Shown here: in pieces, positions 1 to 7,159 of the stretch
Layout of the letters: the number at the start of each line of letters is the position of its first letter
Numbering within the stretch: position 1 is the stretch's first letter
Origin: Treponema sp.
GTDB lineage: Bacteria > Spirochaetota > Spirochaetia > Treponematales > Rectinemataceae
Direction of reading: 5' to 3'
NCBI GenBank assembly: GCA_017849315.1
Contig: JAFIHQ010000024.1
Span: 1-18,767 of the forward strand
Length of the DNA stretch: 18,767 bases
Position numbers and translations under genes: made by a program
The notes under the pieces: model-generated
Databases searched by the model: none
Told to the model about the DNA's origin: nothing
What the model saw: the letters and a program-made list of their open reading frames with translations, nothing else

Positions 1-1
1 C

Positions 2-1435
2 GCCTGGTCATTTGGCATCCACAACATAGATGCTTTCGTTTCAAAAGGGCCCCTAAGTCCCGCCTGTACAAAACAGCGCGATATAGTCATGCAGACCGGC
101 GTTAGGATTCACGACTGGGGCGATTGGCAGAAACCATTACCGCAGCACATTGGGATACTAGAATGTGGGGAAGCAGCTCAAGGCGTAGACATTATCCTTG
201 ACGGTGTGCTCGGTTCCGGTATCAAAGGAGAGCCGCTCGAAGAAGCTGCAAGCATGATTGTCTCCATCAACGAACTGCGAAAACTGGCACATCGTCCCGC
301 GATTATTTCGATCGATTTGCCCTCTGGACTCTGGGGCGGGTACAGAAAAGGCGAATTGTGCGTCCAGGCGGATATCACCCTCTCTTTGAGCCCCACCAAA
401 GTTGAGTACTTTATTCCTGATGCCCGTGAAGCCTGTGGCTCAATTATCAGGGTCGACGACGTTTTCCCAAAAGACCTGGTGGAAAAGACTCTTTTTGAGG
501 AGAATGCTTCCGTGGTACGACTCGAAGCGTGTGACCTTGCAAAACTGAACCCTTCCATCTCGCGGTCTGCGTACAAGATAAGCCGTGGTAGGCTTGCGAT
601 TTTCGCAGGATCCAGGGGCAGACTTGGCGCCGCAATCGAATGTGCACGAGCGGCTCTCGTTTCAGGCGCAGGATATGTCACCCTCTTTGTGGAGGATGAA
701 CTTTACAATGCCACCGCCACAACTCTCCCCTCGGTGATCGTTCGACCAGAAGAAGACTTTTTCTTGGAAGCGTCAAAAAGCGATCTTGTGCCTTACGATG
801 CCATTCTTGCCGGGCCGGGTTGGGGGTTGTCGCAACGCCGAAAGGACAATCTGGAGAGCATTCTCCGCACAGAAGTTCCTCTTGTGCTGGACGCGGATGC
901 ACTAAGACTTGTGTACGGCATGGAAAAGGTTGCTTGTGAGAGAAGCCATCCGCTTGTGCTAACGCCGCATCCCGGAGAGTACAAGACCTTATGTGGAGAA
1001 GCTGGTCAAACTGGAGCTTTTGACACTTTTTGGGCAGGCGTATCCAAGGCGGCGAATCGGTACAATGCAGAGGTCGTCTACAAGAGTCATGTGACTTGGA
1101 TTACCTCACCTAAGGGAAGGATTGCCGTTTGGGACGGAGGAAACCCTGCCCTGGGGATAGCTGGCTCTGGCGACGTCCTTTCTGGATTGTTGGCTGGCAT
1201 TTTGGCTGTGTACGAGGCAAAAGACCATGAGAATCGTGAGGGTATTGGTCTCACCCAGGACGATATCGCTTTTGAGGCTTCATGCGCAGCAGTCGTAGCT
1301 CACGGGGTAGCGGGCGCTAATCTTGCCCATCGCTTAGGATGGTTTGCTGCTTCGGATCTCGTTCCAGAGTGTGGGAAGATACTGGGAAGAGCAGCCCACG
1401 CTAACAACACGAACAATCGGAGGAGAAATGGCTGA
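2..1435 (+). CDS. nnr: Bifunctional NAD(P)H-hydrate epimerase / ADP- or ATP-dependent NAD(P)H-hydrate dehydratase, 5' end cut by the window
   Basis: Repairs hydrated NADH/NADPH (NADHX): an N-terminal NnrE epimerase and a C-terminal NnrD dehydratase. The frame is open from base 2 with no stop before the first ATG at 89, and the usual glycine-rich start of NnrE (GxGNNGGDG) is missing, so the true start lies upstream of the window. The epimerase part shows DIILDGVLGSGIKGEP and SIDLPSGL. The dehydratase domain starts near base 590 with GRLAIFAGSRGRLGAA, then DAILAGPGWG, PLVLDADAL, TPHPGEY (about 964-981) and the catalytic-region motif GIAGSGDVLSGLLAG (about 1155-1200). The gene ends in an 8-base overlap (ATGGCTGA) with the following Nudix gene, so the two are probably translationally coupled. 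Pairing NADHX repair with a Nudix enzyme fits a metabolite-repair theme, which is an inference. The family call is secure; the length of the missing N-terminus is unknown. Confidence 0.93.
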   Translation, partial: AWSFGIHNIDAFVSKGPLSPACTKQRDIVMQTGVRIHDWGDWQKPLPQHIGILECGEAAQGVDIILDGVLGSGIKGEPLEEAASMIVSINELRKLAHRPAIISIDLPSGLWGGYRKGELCVQADITLSLSPTKVEYFIPDAREACGSIIRVDDVFPKDLVEKTLFEENASVVRLEACDLAKLNPSISRSAYKISRGRLAIFAGSRGRLGAAIECARAALVSGAGYVTLFVEDELYNATATTLPSVIVRPEEDFFLEASKSDLVPYDAILAGPGWGLSQRRKDNLESILRTEVPLVLDADALRLVYGMEKVACERSHPLVLTPHPGEYKTLCGEAGQTGAFDTFWAGVSKAANRYNAEVVYKSHVTWITSPKGRIAVWDGGNPALGIAGSGDVLSGLLAGILAVYEAKDHENREGIGLTQDDIAFEASCAAVVAHGVAGANLAHRLGWFAASDLVPECGKILGRAAHANNTNNRRRNG

Positions 1436-1838
1436 AGCAACGGCGCGATCAATTGCAGGCATAGTTTACAAAAACGGCAGGTTTCTTGTAGCCAAAAGAA
1501 AAGCTGGCGGTGCAATTGGGTTACGCTGGGAATTTCCGGGCGGCAAGGTAGAGCCTGGCGAGACAGATGCGCAGGCCTTACGGCGGGAATTCATGGAGGA
1601 ACTCGGAATAGAAATCGAGCCATTACGCCTTATTGCCACAAGTCGGTTTTTTTCGAATTCGGGGGAACGCGTACTTGCCGCATGGGAGCTTTCTATCCCT
1701 GAAGGCTGCATTTTTGAGCTGCACGAACACACCGAGCTGGGGTGGATAGATGCACCGGACATCCATGGCATCGACCTTGTAGAAAGCGACAAAGCGCTTG
1801 TGCCTCAAATACTTCGCCATTTCGGCATAGATGCATAG
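1428..1838 (+). CDS. mutT: MutT-type Nudix hydrolase (8-oxo-dGTP diphosphatase-like)
   Basis: Hydrolyses a nucleoside diphosphate linked to another moiety; the compact 136-residue form resembles MutT, which removes 8-oxo-dGTP from the nucleotide pool. The Nudix box is complete at residues 39-61: GKVEPGE, seven residues, then REFMEELGI, matching GX5EX7REUXEEXGU. The preceding LRWEFPGGK is typical of MutT/CTP-pyrophosphohydrolase proteins. I chose ATG 1428 because a strong ribosome site (GGAGGAG, 1419-1425) sits just before it and the protein then starts at the usual distance from the Nudix fold. A longer in-frame start at 1344 would lie deep inside nnr. It overlaps nnr by 8 bases and is convergent with xseB. 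Substrate is not determinable from sequence; dihydroneopterin triphosphate or CTP-type substrates are alternatives. Confidence 0.9.
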   Translation: MAEATARSIAGIVYKNGRFLVAKRKAGGAIGLRWEFPGGKVEPGETDAQALRREFMEELGIEIEPLRLIATSRFFSNSGERVLAAWELSIPEGCIFELHEHTELGWIDAPDIHGIDLVESDKALVPQILRHFGIDA

Positions 1839-1857
1839 ATAATAGATGATAATAAAT

Positions 1858-1878
1858 AAAGGGCCACTTAAGCCTTTT
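1858..1878. terminator. Possible weak bidirectional terminator between the Nudix gene and xseB
   Basis: A 7-bp stem with one G.U pair (1858-1864 with 1872-1878) and a 7-base loop. On the minus strand it reads GGC-loop-GCC followed by CTTTATTTATT, a U-rich tail suitable for ending the xseAB message. It overlaps the xseB stop codon. The stem is short, so this is tentative. Confidence 0.3.
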
Positions 1879-2116
1879 CTTCGTTCGAACCTGCCTCCTC
1901 AAACGGCACTACGATAGGAGTCGCGGACTCGTCGTCGGCACTATTGATGATAATCTCCACCTTTCCACGTAAGGTCTCCAAGTCCTTTTTGAGGCCCTTC
2001 GAGAGCTTCATTCCCTCTTCAAATACGGACATAGCATCCTCGATGGGCAAGTCTGGTTCTTTTATTTTCTCGGCCAGAAATTCAAGGCGTTCCAAGCGTT
2101 TTTCGAAATTCTTCAT
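1868..2116 (-). CDS. xseB: Exodeoxyribonuclease VII small subunit
   Basis: Small subunit of exonuclease VII, which with XseA degrades single-stranded DNA to oligonucleotides in mismatch and damage repair. The 82-residue protein has the family pattern throughout: FEKRLERLEFLAEKI, DLPIEDAMSVFEEGMKLSKGL and LETLRGKVEIII, a two-helix hairpin. The C-terminus is an acidic, non-conserved tail. Its ATG overlaps the xseA stop (ATGA, 2113-2116), and a good ribosome site (AAGGAGA, 2124-2130) lies inside the end of xseA, consistent with coupled synthesis of the two subunits. Length is normal for the family (about 70-85). Confidence 0.95.
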   Translation of the reverse strand: MKNFEKRLERLEFLAEKIKEPDLPIEDAMSVFEEGMKLSKGLKKDLETLRGKVEIIINSADDESATPIVVPFEEAGSNEEKA

Positions 2117-3375
2117 TTTCTAATCTCCTTTACGTTTGCTGTCGCACTCCCTTTTGCAAACGTTATGTCAATGAGATCGCCCTGGCCAAGTTGAGAAGCA
2201 GAACGAACCACCTGGCCGGCTGAAAGCTCTTGCAGGTTCTCACTTAAGCCGATACTGTGCCGCACAATCGAAAAACCGCGACGCAAGATAGCTTGCGGGC
2301 TTGCTGTCTCCAGTATGCCACTTGCAAGTTCAACTCTTCTGCCAAGTTCTGTCAGAGTCTTATTCATTACATTAACAAGAATTTCGTTAGCTTCGTCTAC
2401 GCGGGTTACTAGTGGGAGGGACAAAAGATCAAACCGTGACTTCACCAATTCCGGAGAAAAAACCTTAAGCTCCGACTCAAGCGTGTCGAGTCTGGACTTT
2501 AGTGCGCTCTTAAGGGTGATCTGGAATTGTTGTATTTCACGCAAAATGGAATCACTACTTTCAGCCACCATTTCCGCAGCGGCGGAGGGAGTTGGCGCCC
2601 GCAAATCGGCAGCATAATCCGAAAGTGCCCAGTCTATTTCATGCCCAACAGCGCTGACAACGGGGATTCGCGACGCCGCTATGGCTTTGACGACTGACAC
2701 TTCTGAAAAAGGCAGTAAGTCTTCGAGCGAACCTCCGCCACGGCAGAGGATAATGACATCGATATCAGCATAGCGGTTGGCCTGTTGTATGCGCCTTTCT
2801 ATGGTTGGAGCCGCCTCGGCTCCCTGTACGGGAGTAGGGAAAATGACTACATCAATGCAGGCGTTTCGGCGCTGCAATACCGTGAGTATGTCATGGATTG
2901 CGGCGCCGGTCGGGCTCGTTATGACCGCAACCCGTTCGGGAAATCGCGGCAGGGGTTTTTTCTTATTTTGGTCAAAATAGCCTTGCGCGGCGAGAATTCG
3001 TTTTCTCTCTTCCAGCATGGCCAAAATGTCGCCTGTGCCTGCTTTGCGAAGCGATTGCACTACAAGTTGATACTGTCCCCGTTGCGGATAAACGGATATC
3101 GCACCGCGTGCACGAACTCTGAGTCCATCCGAGGGCGAGAAACTCAAGCCCGTCATCCTCGACTTAAACATTACCGCCTGTATGAGCGCATTTTCGTCTT
3201 TAAGCGAAAAGTACAAATGCCCCGAACTTGCAAGCTTTGCGTTAGAGATTTCGCCCTCCACTGTCACGTCCGGGAAATTGGCTTCAAGGTTCCCTTTGAT
3301 AAGCGAGGTCAATTCTGTTACGGTCAAAAAGGCGGCGCTCTCATGCATACCGTCTTGGCCAAGTTGGAATCCCAT
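2113..3375 (-). CDS. xseA: Exodeoxyribonuclease VII large subunit
   Basis: Catalytic subunit of exonuclease VII. Residues about 16-110 form the OB-fold DNA-binding domain (LTVTELTSLIKGNLE, VEGEISN, SGHLYFSLKDE). The nuclease domain follows: VITSPTGAAI (151-160), PVQG (182-185), RGGGSLEDL (212-220), GHEIDWALSD (254-263) and DLRAPTPSAAAE (267-278). A helical region at roughly 280-370 matches the family's coiled-coil part that binds XseB. At 420 residues it is near the usual 400-450. No Shine-Dalgarno lies before ATG 3375 or the internal ATG 3348. An extended -10 element sits 7 bases upstream of 3375, so the mRNA may start at or next to the ATG. Divergent from the HrpA-like helicase; first gene of xseA-xseB. 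Confidence 0.95.
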   Translation of the reverse strand: MGFQLGQDGMHESAAFLTVTELTSLIKGNLEANFPDVTVEGEISNAKLASSGHLYFSLKDENALIQAVMFKSRMTGLSFSPSDGLRVRARGAISVYPQRGQYQLVVQSLRKAGTGDILAMLEERKRILAAQGYFDQNKKKPLPRFPERVAVITSPTGAAIHDILTVLQRRNACIDVVIFPTPVQGAEAAPTIERRIQQANRYADIDVIILCRGGGSLEDLLPFSEVSVVKAIAASRIPVVSAVGHEIDWALSDYAADLRAPTPSAAAEMVAESSDSILREIQQFQITLKSALKSRLDTLESELKVFSPELVKSRFDLLSLPLVTRVDEANEILVNVMNKTLTELGRRVELASGILETASPQAILRRGFSIVRHSIGLSENLQELSAGQVVRSASQLGQGDLIDITFAKGSATANVKEIRK

Positions 3376-3382
3376 ACCGTGA

Positions 3383-3391
3383 ACTATAACA
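3383..3391 (-). promoter_or_regulatory. Extended -10 promoter for xseA-xseB
   Basis: The minus strand reads TG-T-TATAGT (3391-3383), an extended -10 box with 5 of 6 hexamer matches. There is no convincing -35 (TAGGAA at the 17-bp position, 3 of 6). The distance from the box to the xseA ATG is 7 bases, which would place the transcription start at or beside the start codon. Confidence 0.5.
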
Positions 3392-3430
3392 TCGGCGTCT
3401 CAATTTTCCTACGGGTTTTTGCTACGTGTC

Positions 3431-3459
3431 CTGACATTTTTTAACATTTGTTGTAAAAT
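3431..3459 (+). promoter_or_regulatory. Sigma-70 type promoter for the HrpA-like helicase
   Basis: CTGACA (3431-3436, 5 of 6 matches to TTGACA), a 17-bp spacer and TAAAAT (3454-3459, 5 of 6). Only 6 bases (3460-3465) separate the -10 box from the ATG at 3466, so transcription should begin within a base or two of the start codon. No ribosome site is present. Confidence 0.65.
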
Positions 3460-3465
3460 GGTACT

Positions 3466-6267
3466 ATGAATCCTCATGAACTGCCTGTTTATCAGCAAAA
3501 AGACAAAATTCTGGAAGCGCTCGCTTCCAACCAAGTAGTTGTGGTTGAGAGCCCAACGGGTTCCGGCAAGACAACACAGTTGCCTATCATTCTGCATGAA
3601 GCCGGTTACGACAAGAATGGTATTTTGGGCGTTACCCAACCGCGACGGATTGCTGCCTTGTCGGTCAGCGATTATATAGCCCAGCAGCTTGGGACTAAGA
3701 TTCCGGGACTGGTTGGGTACAAAATGCGCTTTGAAGACCAGACGAACGAAGAGACCCGGATTAAGATAATGACCGATGGCATCCTCTTGCAGGAGATGAA
3801 ACTCGACCCTTATCTTTCAAAGTATGGCATTATAATCGTCGACGAAGCGCACGAACGGAGCCTTAATATCGACTTTATTCTGGGTCTTCTCAAGAAAGTC
3901 ATTGAGGTGAGGCCAGAGTTCAAGGTGATTATTTCTTCGGCGACCATCAATGCAGAGGTTTTTTCGGAGTACTTTGGTGAATGTCCAATAGTCAAAATAG
4001 AAACCCAAACGTTTCCAGTCACTGTGATCTATGATCCTATCGTCGAGGTAGGACAAGCCACGAATGGCACTGGCAGCAATTCTGCGAATGGCTCTGCTAG
4101 CGTTCAGAACAACGGCAATCATTTCGATCAAGATCAAGTGAGTCATGCTGACAAAGTGAAGTCAGGGGACAGTATTGGGCGTTTGCGCTACAGCGATGAA
4201 GCGCTTTACGAAAAAATAATCTCCGTCATAGGTCGAGTGCTTGCCAGTCGCCGACAAGGGGAGTTTGGCGACATTCTTGTTTTTCTGCCAGGCGAAAAAA
4301 CTATAAAAGAATGTTGGCAGCGCCTTGCCGACTCAGATTTCTACGATCAGCTGCAAGTGATTCCGCTTTACGCGCGGCTTGGGAAAGACGAACAGGAAAA
4401 AATCTTCTATCCAGCACCTCCTGGCAAAACGAAAGTCGTTATTGCGACAAATATTGCTGAAACAAGCGTGACCATCGATGGTATTACGGTCGTTATCGAT
4501 TCTGGCCTTGCCAAACTGAATTATTACAACCCCAAGACCTTTACGTCGAGCCTCATCGAGGTACCTATTTCCAAGGCATCTTGCAACCAAAGAAAGGGCA
4601 GGGCAGGGCGCACGCGTCCTGGAGTCTGCTATCGGCTTTATCCAAGAAAGGAGTTTGAAAGTCGGCCGCTCTTTACTACAGAAGAGATTTATCGTACCGA
4701 CCTTTCCGAAGTAGTACTAAGAATGGCTGAGTTGGGTATTACGGACTTTGAAGATTTCGACTTCATCTCCAAACCGCCCAAGGCTGGCATCATGGGCGCC
4801 ATCGACGTGCTCAATCTCCTGGATGCCCTTACACCAGAAAGAAACCTCTCCGAAATTGGCAAAATGATGTGCGAATTCCCGCTTCTTCCGAGGCTCTCGC
4901 GCATGATTGTAGAGGCCATTATGCGCTACCCGGACGTGATCCATGAAGTTCTCGTGGCTGCTGCATTTCTTTCCACAATGAGTCCTTACGTGCTTCCGCC
5001 AGGGCTTGAGATGGAAGCACGTAAGGCACATCATGCGTTTCGGGATCCCTTAGGCGACTTTGTATCCTACCTCCATATCTATGATCAATTTGTCGGAGCT
5101 CAAGATAAGAGAAAGTTTTGTGACAAGAACTTTCTGGACGAGCGGACGCTTTACGAGATTGTGCGAATCAATGAGCAGTTGGAAGTCACTGTCTCCGAAA
5201 TGGGCATCCCAATCGGCAAAGGCGGATCGCTCTACGACTATCTTTGTGCGATTTCGCGCGGCCTCATTCAGTTTGTCTGCGCAAGGCAGGAGCGGGGACT
5301 CTACCGGTCCCTTACAGTGGAAAAAATCCAGATTCATCCTGGATCGGTGATGTTCCGCGAAAACCCGGACTTTATTGTGGCAGGTGAAATCGTAAGGACC
5401 ACCAGAATGTATGCCATGTCTGTTTCGCCGTTACCTAGAGAACTTCTAAAGCGTATCTCACCCCTTGTCGCACAGGGGCTTCTCGGGACTGGGAGCCGTC
5501 GACTTAAGGAAGAAAAGGCTGTTGCGGTTGGGCATTCACGACGTACCCGCGTCAAAGAGACGGAAACAGCAGGCGAGCTCAGCGAAAGGCGGATGAGTAA
5601 GGCAGGGATGGGCGAAAAGGCGCAGGGCCAACCCATTGATTTGACGAACACCATACAAATTGGCGGATTTACCTTCACGGTTACTGGGCGAGGCAAGAAG
5701 CGGCGAGTTCTTTTGGATTGGGAGAGTTTCAAGAAGGCACGTGCTAACCTTGAGACCGAGAGTTCCACACCATACAAGAGCCTGGTTGCTACGGTTGTCT
5801 ATCAAAACTATGAGCTTCTGGCAGGAGAAAAACTGTCAACGATCATTAGAATTGCCAACTGGCTTGAGCCCGAGCGCGATCTGTCACGGGATTGGCCCCG
5901 CGGGCAGAACTTCGAGGTGTTTAGTGTCCCTGGCGAGGAGTCGAATCCCCAGTCTTCCCTTCCGCGGATCAATATTGGCGTTTTAAACAGCTTAATAAAT
6001 GAGTTGGAGCATGTTTTACAAATTGCTGTTCCAAAAGAGAAGGGAAAGGACAAACAGAAAACCCGTCAACTCGGTTTTGTCACGCTTTACACCGATGGGA
6101 ATGGAGTATTCTGGTTCAGAATATCTCGTGGTTTTCATACCGCTCTTAACGAGACCATCGCCAGTTTGGAGAGTCTTGCAGACGCTGCTGCTGACGGGTC
6201 CATTAGTAGGGAAAACCGGGAAAGAATTGGCCAACTATACAGAAAACTGGATTCTGTTTTCGAATAG
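3466..6267 (+). CDS. hrpA: DEAH-box ATP-dependent RNA helicase, HrpA family, with an unassigned C-terminal domain
   Basis: RNA helicase of superfamily 2. RecA domain 1 has Walker A PTGSGKTTQ (30-38), QPRRIAA, the DEAH box (126-129) and SAT (158-160). RecA domain 2 has TNIAETSVTIDGI, VIDSGLAK and motif VI QRKGRAGR (375-382). Winged-helix and HA2 segments follow, then an OB-like segment (IHPGSVMF, VAGEIVRTTRMYA, SVSPLPRELLKRISP). Residues 196-236 are a low-complexity Asn/Gly/Ser insertion after RecA1. A charged linker (about 678-720) leads to a 210-residue C-terminal part that I do not recognise. At 933 residues it is shorter than proteobacterial HrpA (about 1300) and longer than HrpB (about 820). 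No Shine-Dalgarno; the promoter is immediately upstream. A role in mRNA processing or ribosome rescue, as proposed for HrpA relatives, is family-based inference. Confidence 0.9.
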   Translation: MNPHELPVYQQKDKILEALASNQVVVVESPTGSGKTTQLPIILHEAGYDKNGILGVTQPRRIAALSVSDYIAQQLGTKIPGLVGYKMRFEDQTNEETRIKIMTDGILLQEMKLDPYLSKYGIIIVDEAHERSLNIDFILGLLKKVIEVRPEFKVIISSATINAEVFSEYFGECPIVKIETQTFPVTVIYDPIVEVGQATNGTGSNSANGSASVQNNGNHFDQDQVSHADKVKSGDSIGRLRYSDEALYEKIISVIGRVLASRRQGEFGDILVFLPGEKTIKECWQRLADSDFYDQLQVIPLYARLGKDEQEKIFYPAPPGKTKVVIATNIAETSVTIDGITVVIDSGLAKLNYYNPKTFTSSLIEVPISKASCNQRKGRAGRTRPGVCYRLYPRKEFESRPLFTTEEIYRTDLSEVVLRMAELGITDFEDFDFISKPPKAGIMGAIDVLNLLDALTPERNLSEIGKMMCEFPLLPRLSRMIVEAIMRYPDVIHEVLVAAAFLSTMSPYVLPPGLEMEARKAHHAFRDPLGDFVSYLHIYDQFVGAQDKRKFCDKNFLDERTLYEIVRINEQLEVTVSEMGIPIGKGGSLYDYLCAISRGLIQFVCARQERGLYRSLTVEKIQIHPGSVMFRENPDFIVAGEIVRTTRMYAMSVSPLPRELLKRISPLVAQGLLGTGSRRLKEEKAVAVGHSRRTRVKETETAGELSERRMSKAGMGEKAQGQPIDLTNTIQIGGFTFTVTGRGKKRRVLLDWESFKKARANLETESSTPYKSLVATVVYQNYELLAGEKLSTIIRIANWLEPERDLSRDWPRGQNFEVFSVPGEESNPQSSLPRINIGVLNSLINELEHVLQIAVPKEKGKDKQKTRQLGFVTLYTDGNGVFWFRISRGFHTALNETIASLESLADAAADGSISRENRERIGQLYRKLDSVFE

Positions 6268-6342
6268 GCTTCGATTTTCAAATTAAGGTACAATTATTGG
6301 ATATCGAATCCTTAATGTTTCTATTAAGCGCCTTAAGAGTGC

Positions 6343-7137
6343 TTAGAGCTTTTTGAAAAAGAGTTCCCATGCGGTCTTGAGCTCTTGTACTGCGGCGTCG
6401 GAGCCCAGGGGCAGCGTCTCATGGGCACGGAGCCGGGCTTTATGTTCAAACTTGGTTTCTGGCCGCCACGTAATTCCCGATGCAAAACCATCGTAGACAT
6501 TTTTTATGGATGGCGTCGCAGAAAGCAGTTCCAAGGTCGAACGGCCATATTCTTCAATGTCCGTCACAAAATACAGATAGCCGTCAGGTTTGAGCCTGGA
6601 AATCATCAAATTGAGGTGGTCTTTCTGCATGAGCCTGCGCTTATGATGCCTTTTTTTAGGCCATGGGTCGGGATAAAAAATGTGAAAACCCGCCAGCGAT
6701 TCTTGGGGGATCATTGTCTCTAGTATCTCTAAAGCGTCATGTTGAAAGATCTTGAAGTTTAAAATGCCGTGCGCTTTTAGCTCTAAAAGGAGCCTGCCGA
6801 CACCCGGGGCATGGACTTCCGCTCCCAAATAGTTGAATTGGGGTCTGGAAAGTGCTATTTGCCAGCTCGCTTGCCCCATGCCGAAACCGATTTCCATTAC
6901 AACAGGCCTTTCGTTTGGAAAAATCGTGGGCAGGTCCACAGGTTCACCTGTAAACGGAATAATGTAGTCGTGGCCATACAGTGCTATTGCCCGCTTTTGG
7001 GCCTCCGTCATCCTTCCTGAGCGGACGACATAAGTTTTTATTGGCCGTTTTCTCTCTGTAACGTCCTGTATAAGGTTGTTCGCGATACTCTTTTTGCTGT
7101 CTTGTTTGGACATGGTGTCCCGTGCCTCTTGTGTCAT
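6343..7137 (-). CDS. trmB: tRNA (guanine-N7-)-methyltransferase
   Basis: Makes m7G46 in tRNA variable loops using S-adenosylmethionine. With the ATG at 7137 the protein has 264 residues. Motifs: VVRSGRMTEAQKRA (37-50, as in the family's RR.GR.T..Q), the SAM-binding loop MEIGFGMGQ (81-89), GAEVH (105-109), the signature PDPWPKKRHHKRR (146-158) and FVTDIEEYG. The start is uncertain. ATG 7137 is positioned for coupling to the hisS end through a tandem duplication. ATG 7113 has a better upstream purine stretch (GAGG/GGGA), and a TTG at 7170 inside hisS also opens the frame. The N-terminal 30 residues are poorly conserved and basic. It lies directly downstream of hisS and is convergent with the helicase gene. 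Confidence 0.94.
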   Translation of the reverse strand: MTQEARDTMSKQDSKKSIANNLIQDVTERKRPIKTYVVRSGRMTEAQKRAIALYGHDYIIPFTGEPVDLPTIFPNERPVVMEIGFGMGQASWQIALSRPQFNYLGAEVHAPGVGRLLLELKAHGILNFKIFQHDALEILETMIPQESLAGFHIFYPDPWPKKRHHKRRLMQKDHLNLMISRLKPDGYLYFVTDIEEYGRSTLELLSATPSIKNVYDGFASGITWRPETKFEHKARLRAHETLPLGSDAAVQELKTAWELFFKKL

Positions 7138-7159
7138 AGCTCGGTTGTCATAGCTCGGT
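7132..7159 (-). repeat. Two perfect 14-bp tandem copies at the hisS-trmB junction
   Basis: On the minus strand, ACCGAGCTATGACA is present twice head to tail (7159-7146 and 7145-7132) without mismatch. The first copy carries the last hisS codons and stop; the second carries the candidate trmB start codon. The unit is 14 bp, so the two copies are in different reading frames. Confidence 0.95.
7134..7151 (-). other. Five-codon relay reading frame (MTTEL) between hisS and trmB
   Basis: The hisS stop sits in an ATGA (7151-7148). Starting at that ATG gives ATG ACA ACC GAG CTA TGA, a five-residue peptide, and its TGA lies in a second ATGA (7137-7134) whose ATG is in the trmB frame. This is seen directly in the sequence. 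That ribosomes use it to pass from hisS to trmB is an inference. Confidence 0.4.

Noticed and set aside
2785..3444. 219-codon open frame on the plus strand opposite xseA
   Set aside because: It lies antisense to a clearly conserved XseA catalytic domain, and its translation has no family pattern and no ribosome site.
5334..5777. 147-codon minus-strand frame within the helicase gene
   Set aside because: It is a shadow of the linker and C-terminal domain, with no start signal and Ser/Arg-rich composition typical of antisense frames.
6289..6294. TACAAT as a -10 promoter box in the helicase-trmB gap
   Set aside because: No matching -35 and no plus-strand gene downstream.
6311..6354. Hairpins between the helicase gene and trmB (CTTAAT/ATTAAG and AAGCGC/GTGCTT) as terminators
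   Set aside because: The stems are only 6 bp and AT-rich or wobble-paired, and the T-run is 5 bases downstream of the second stem, so I cannot support a terminator.
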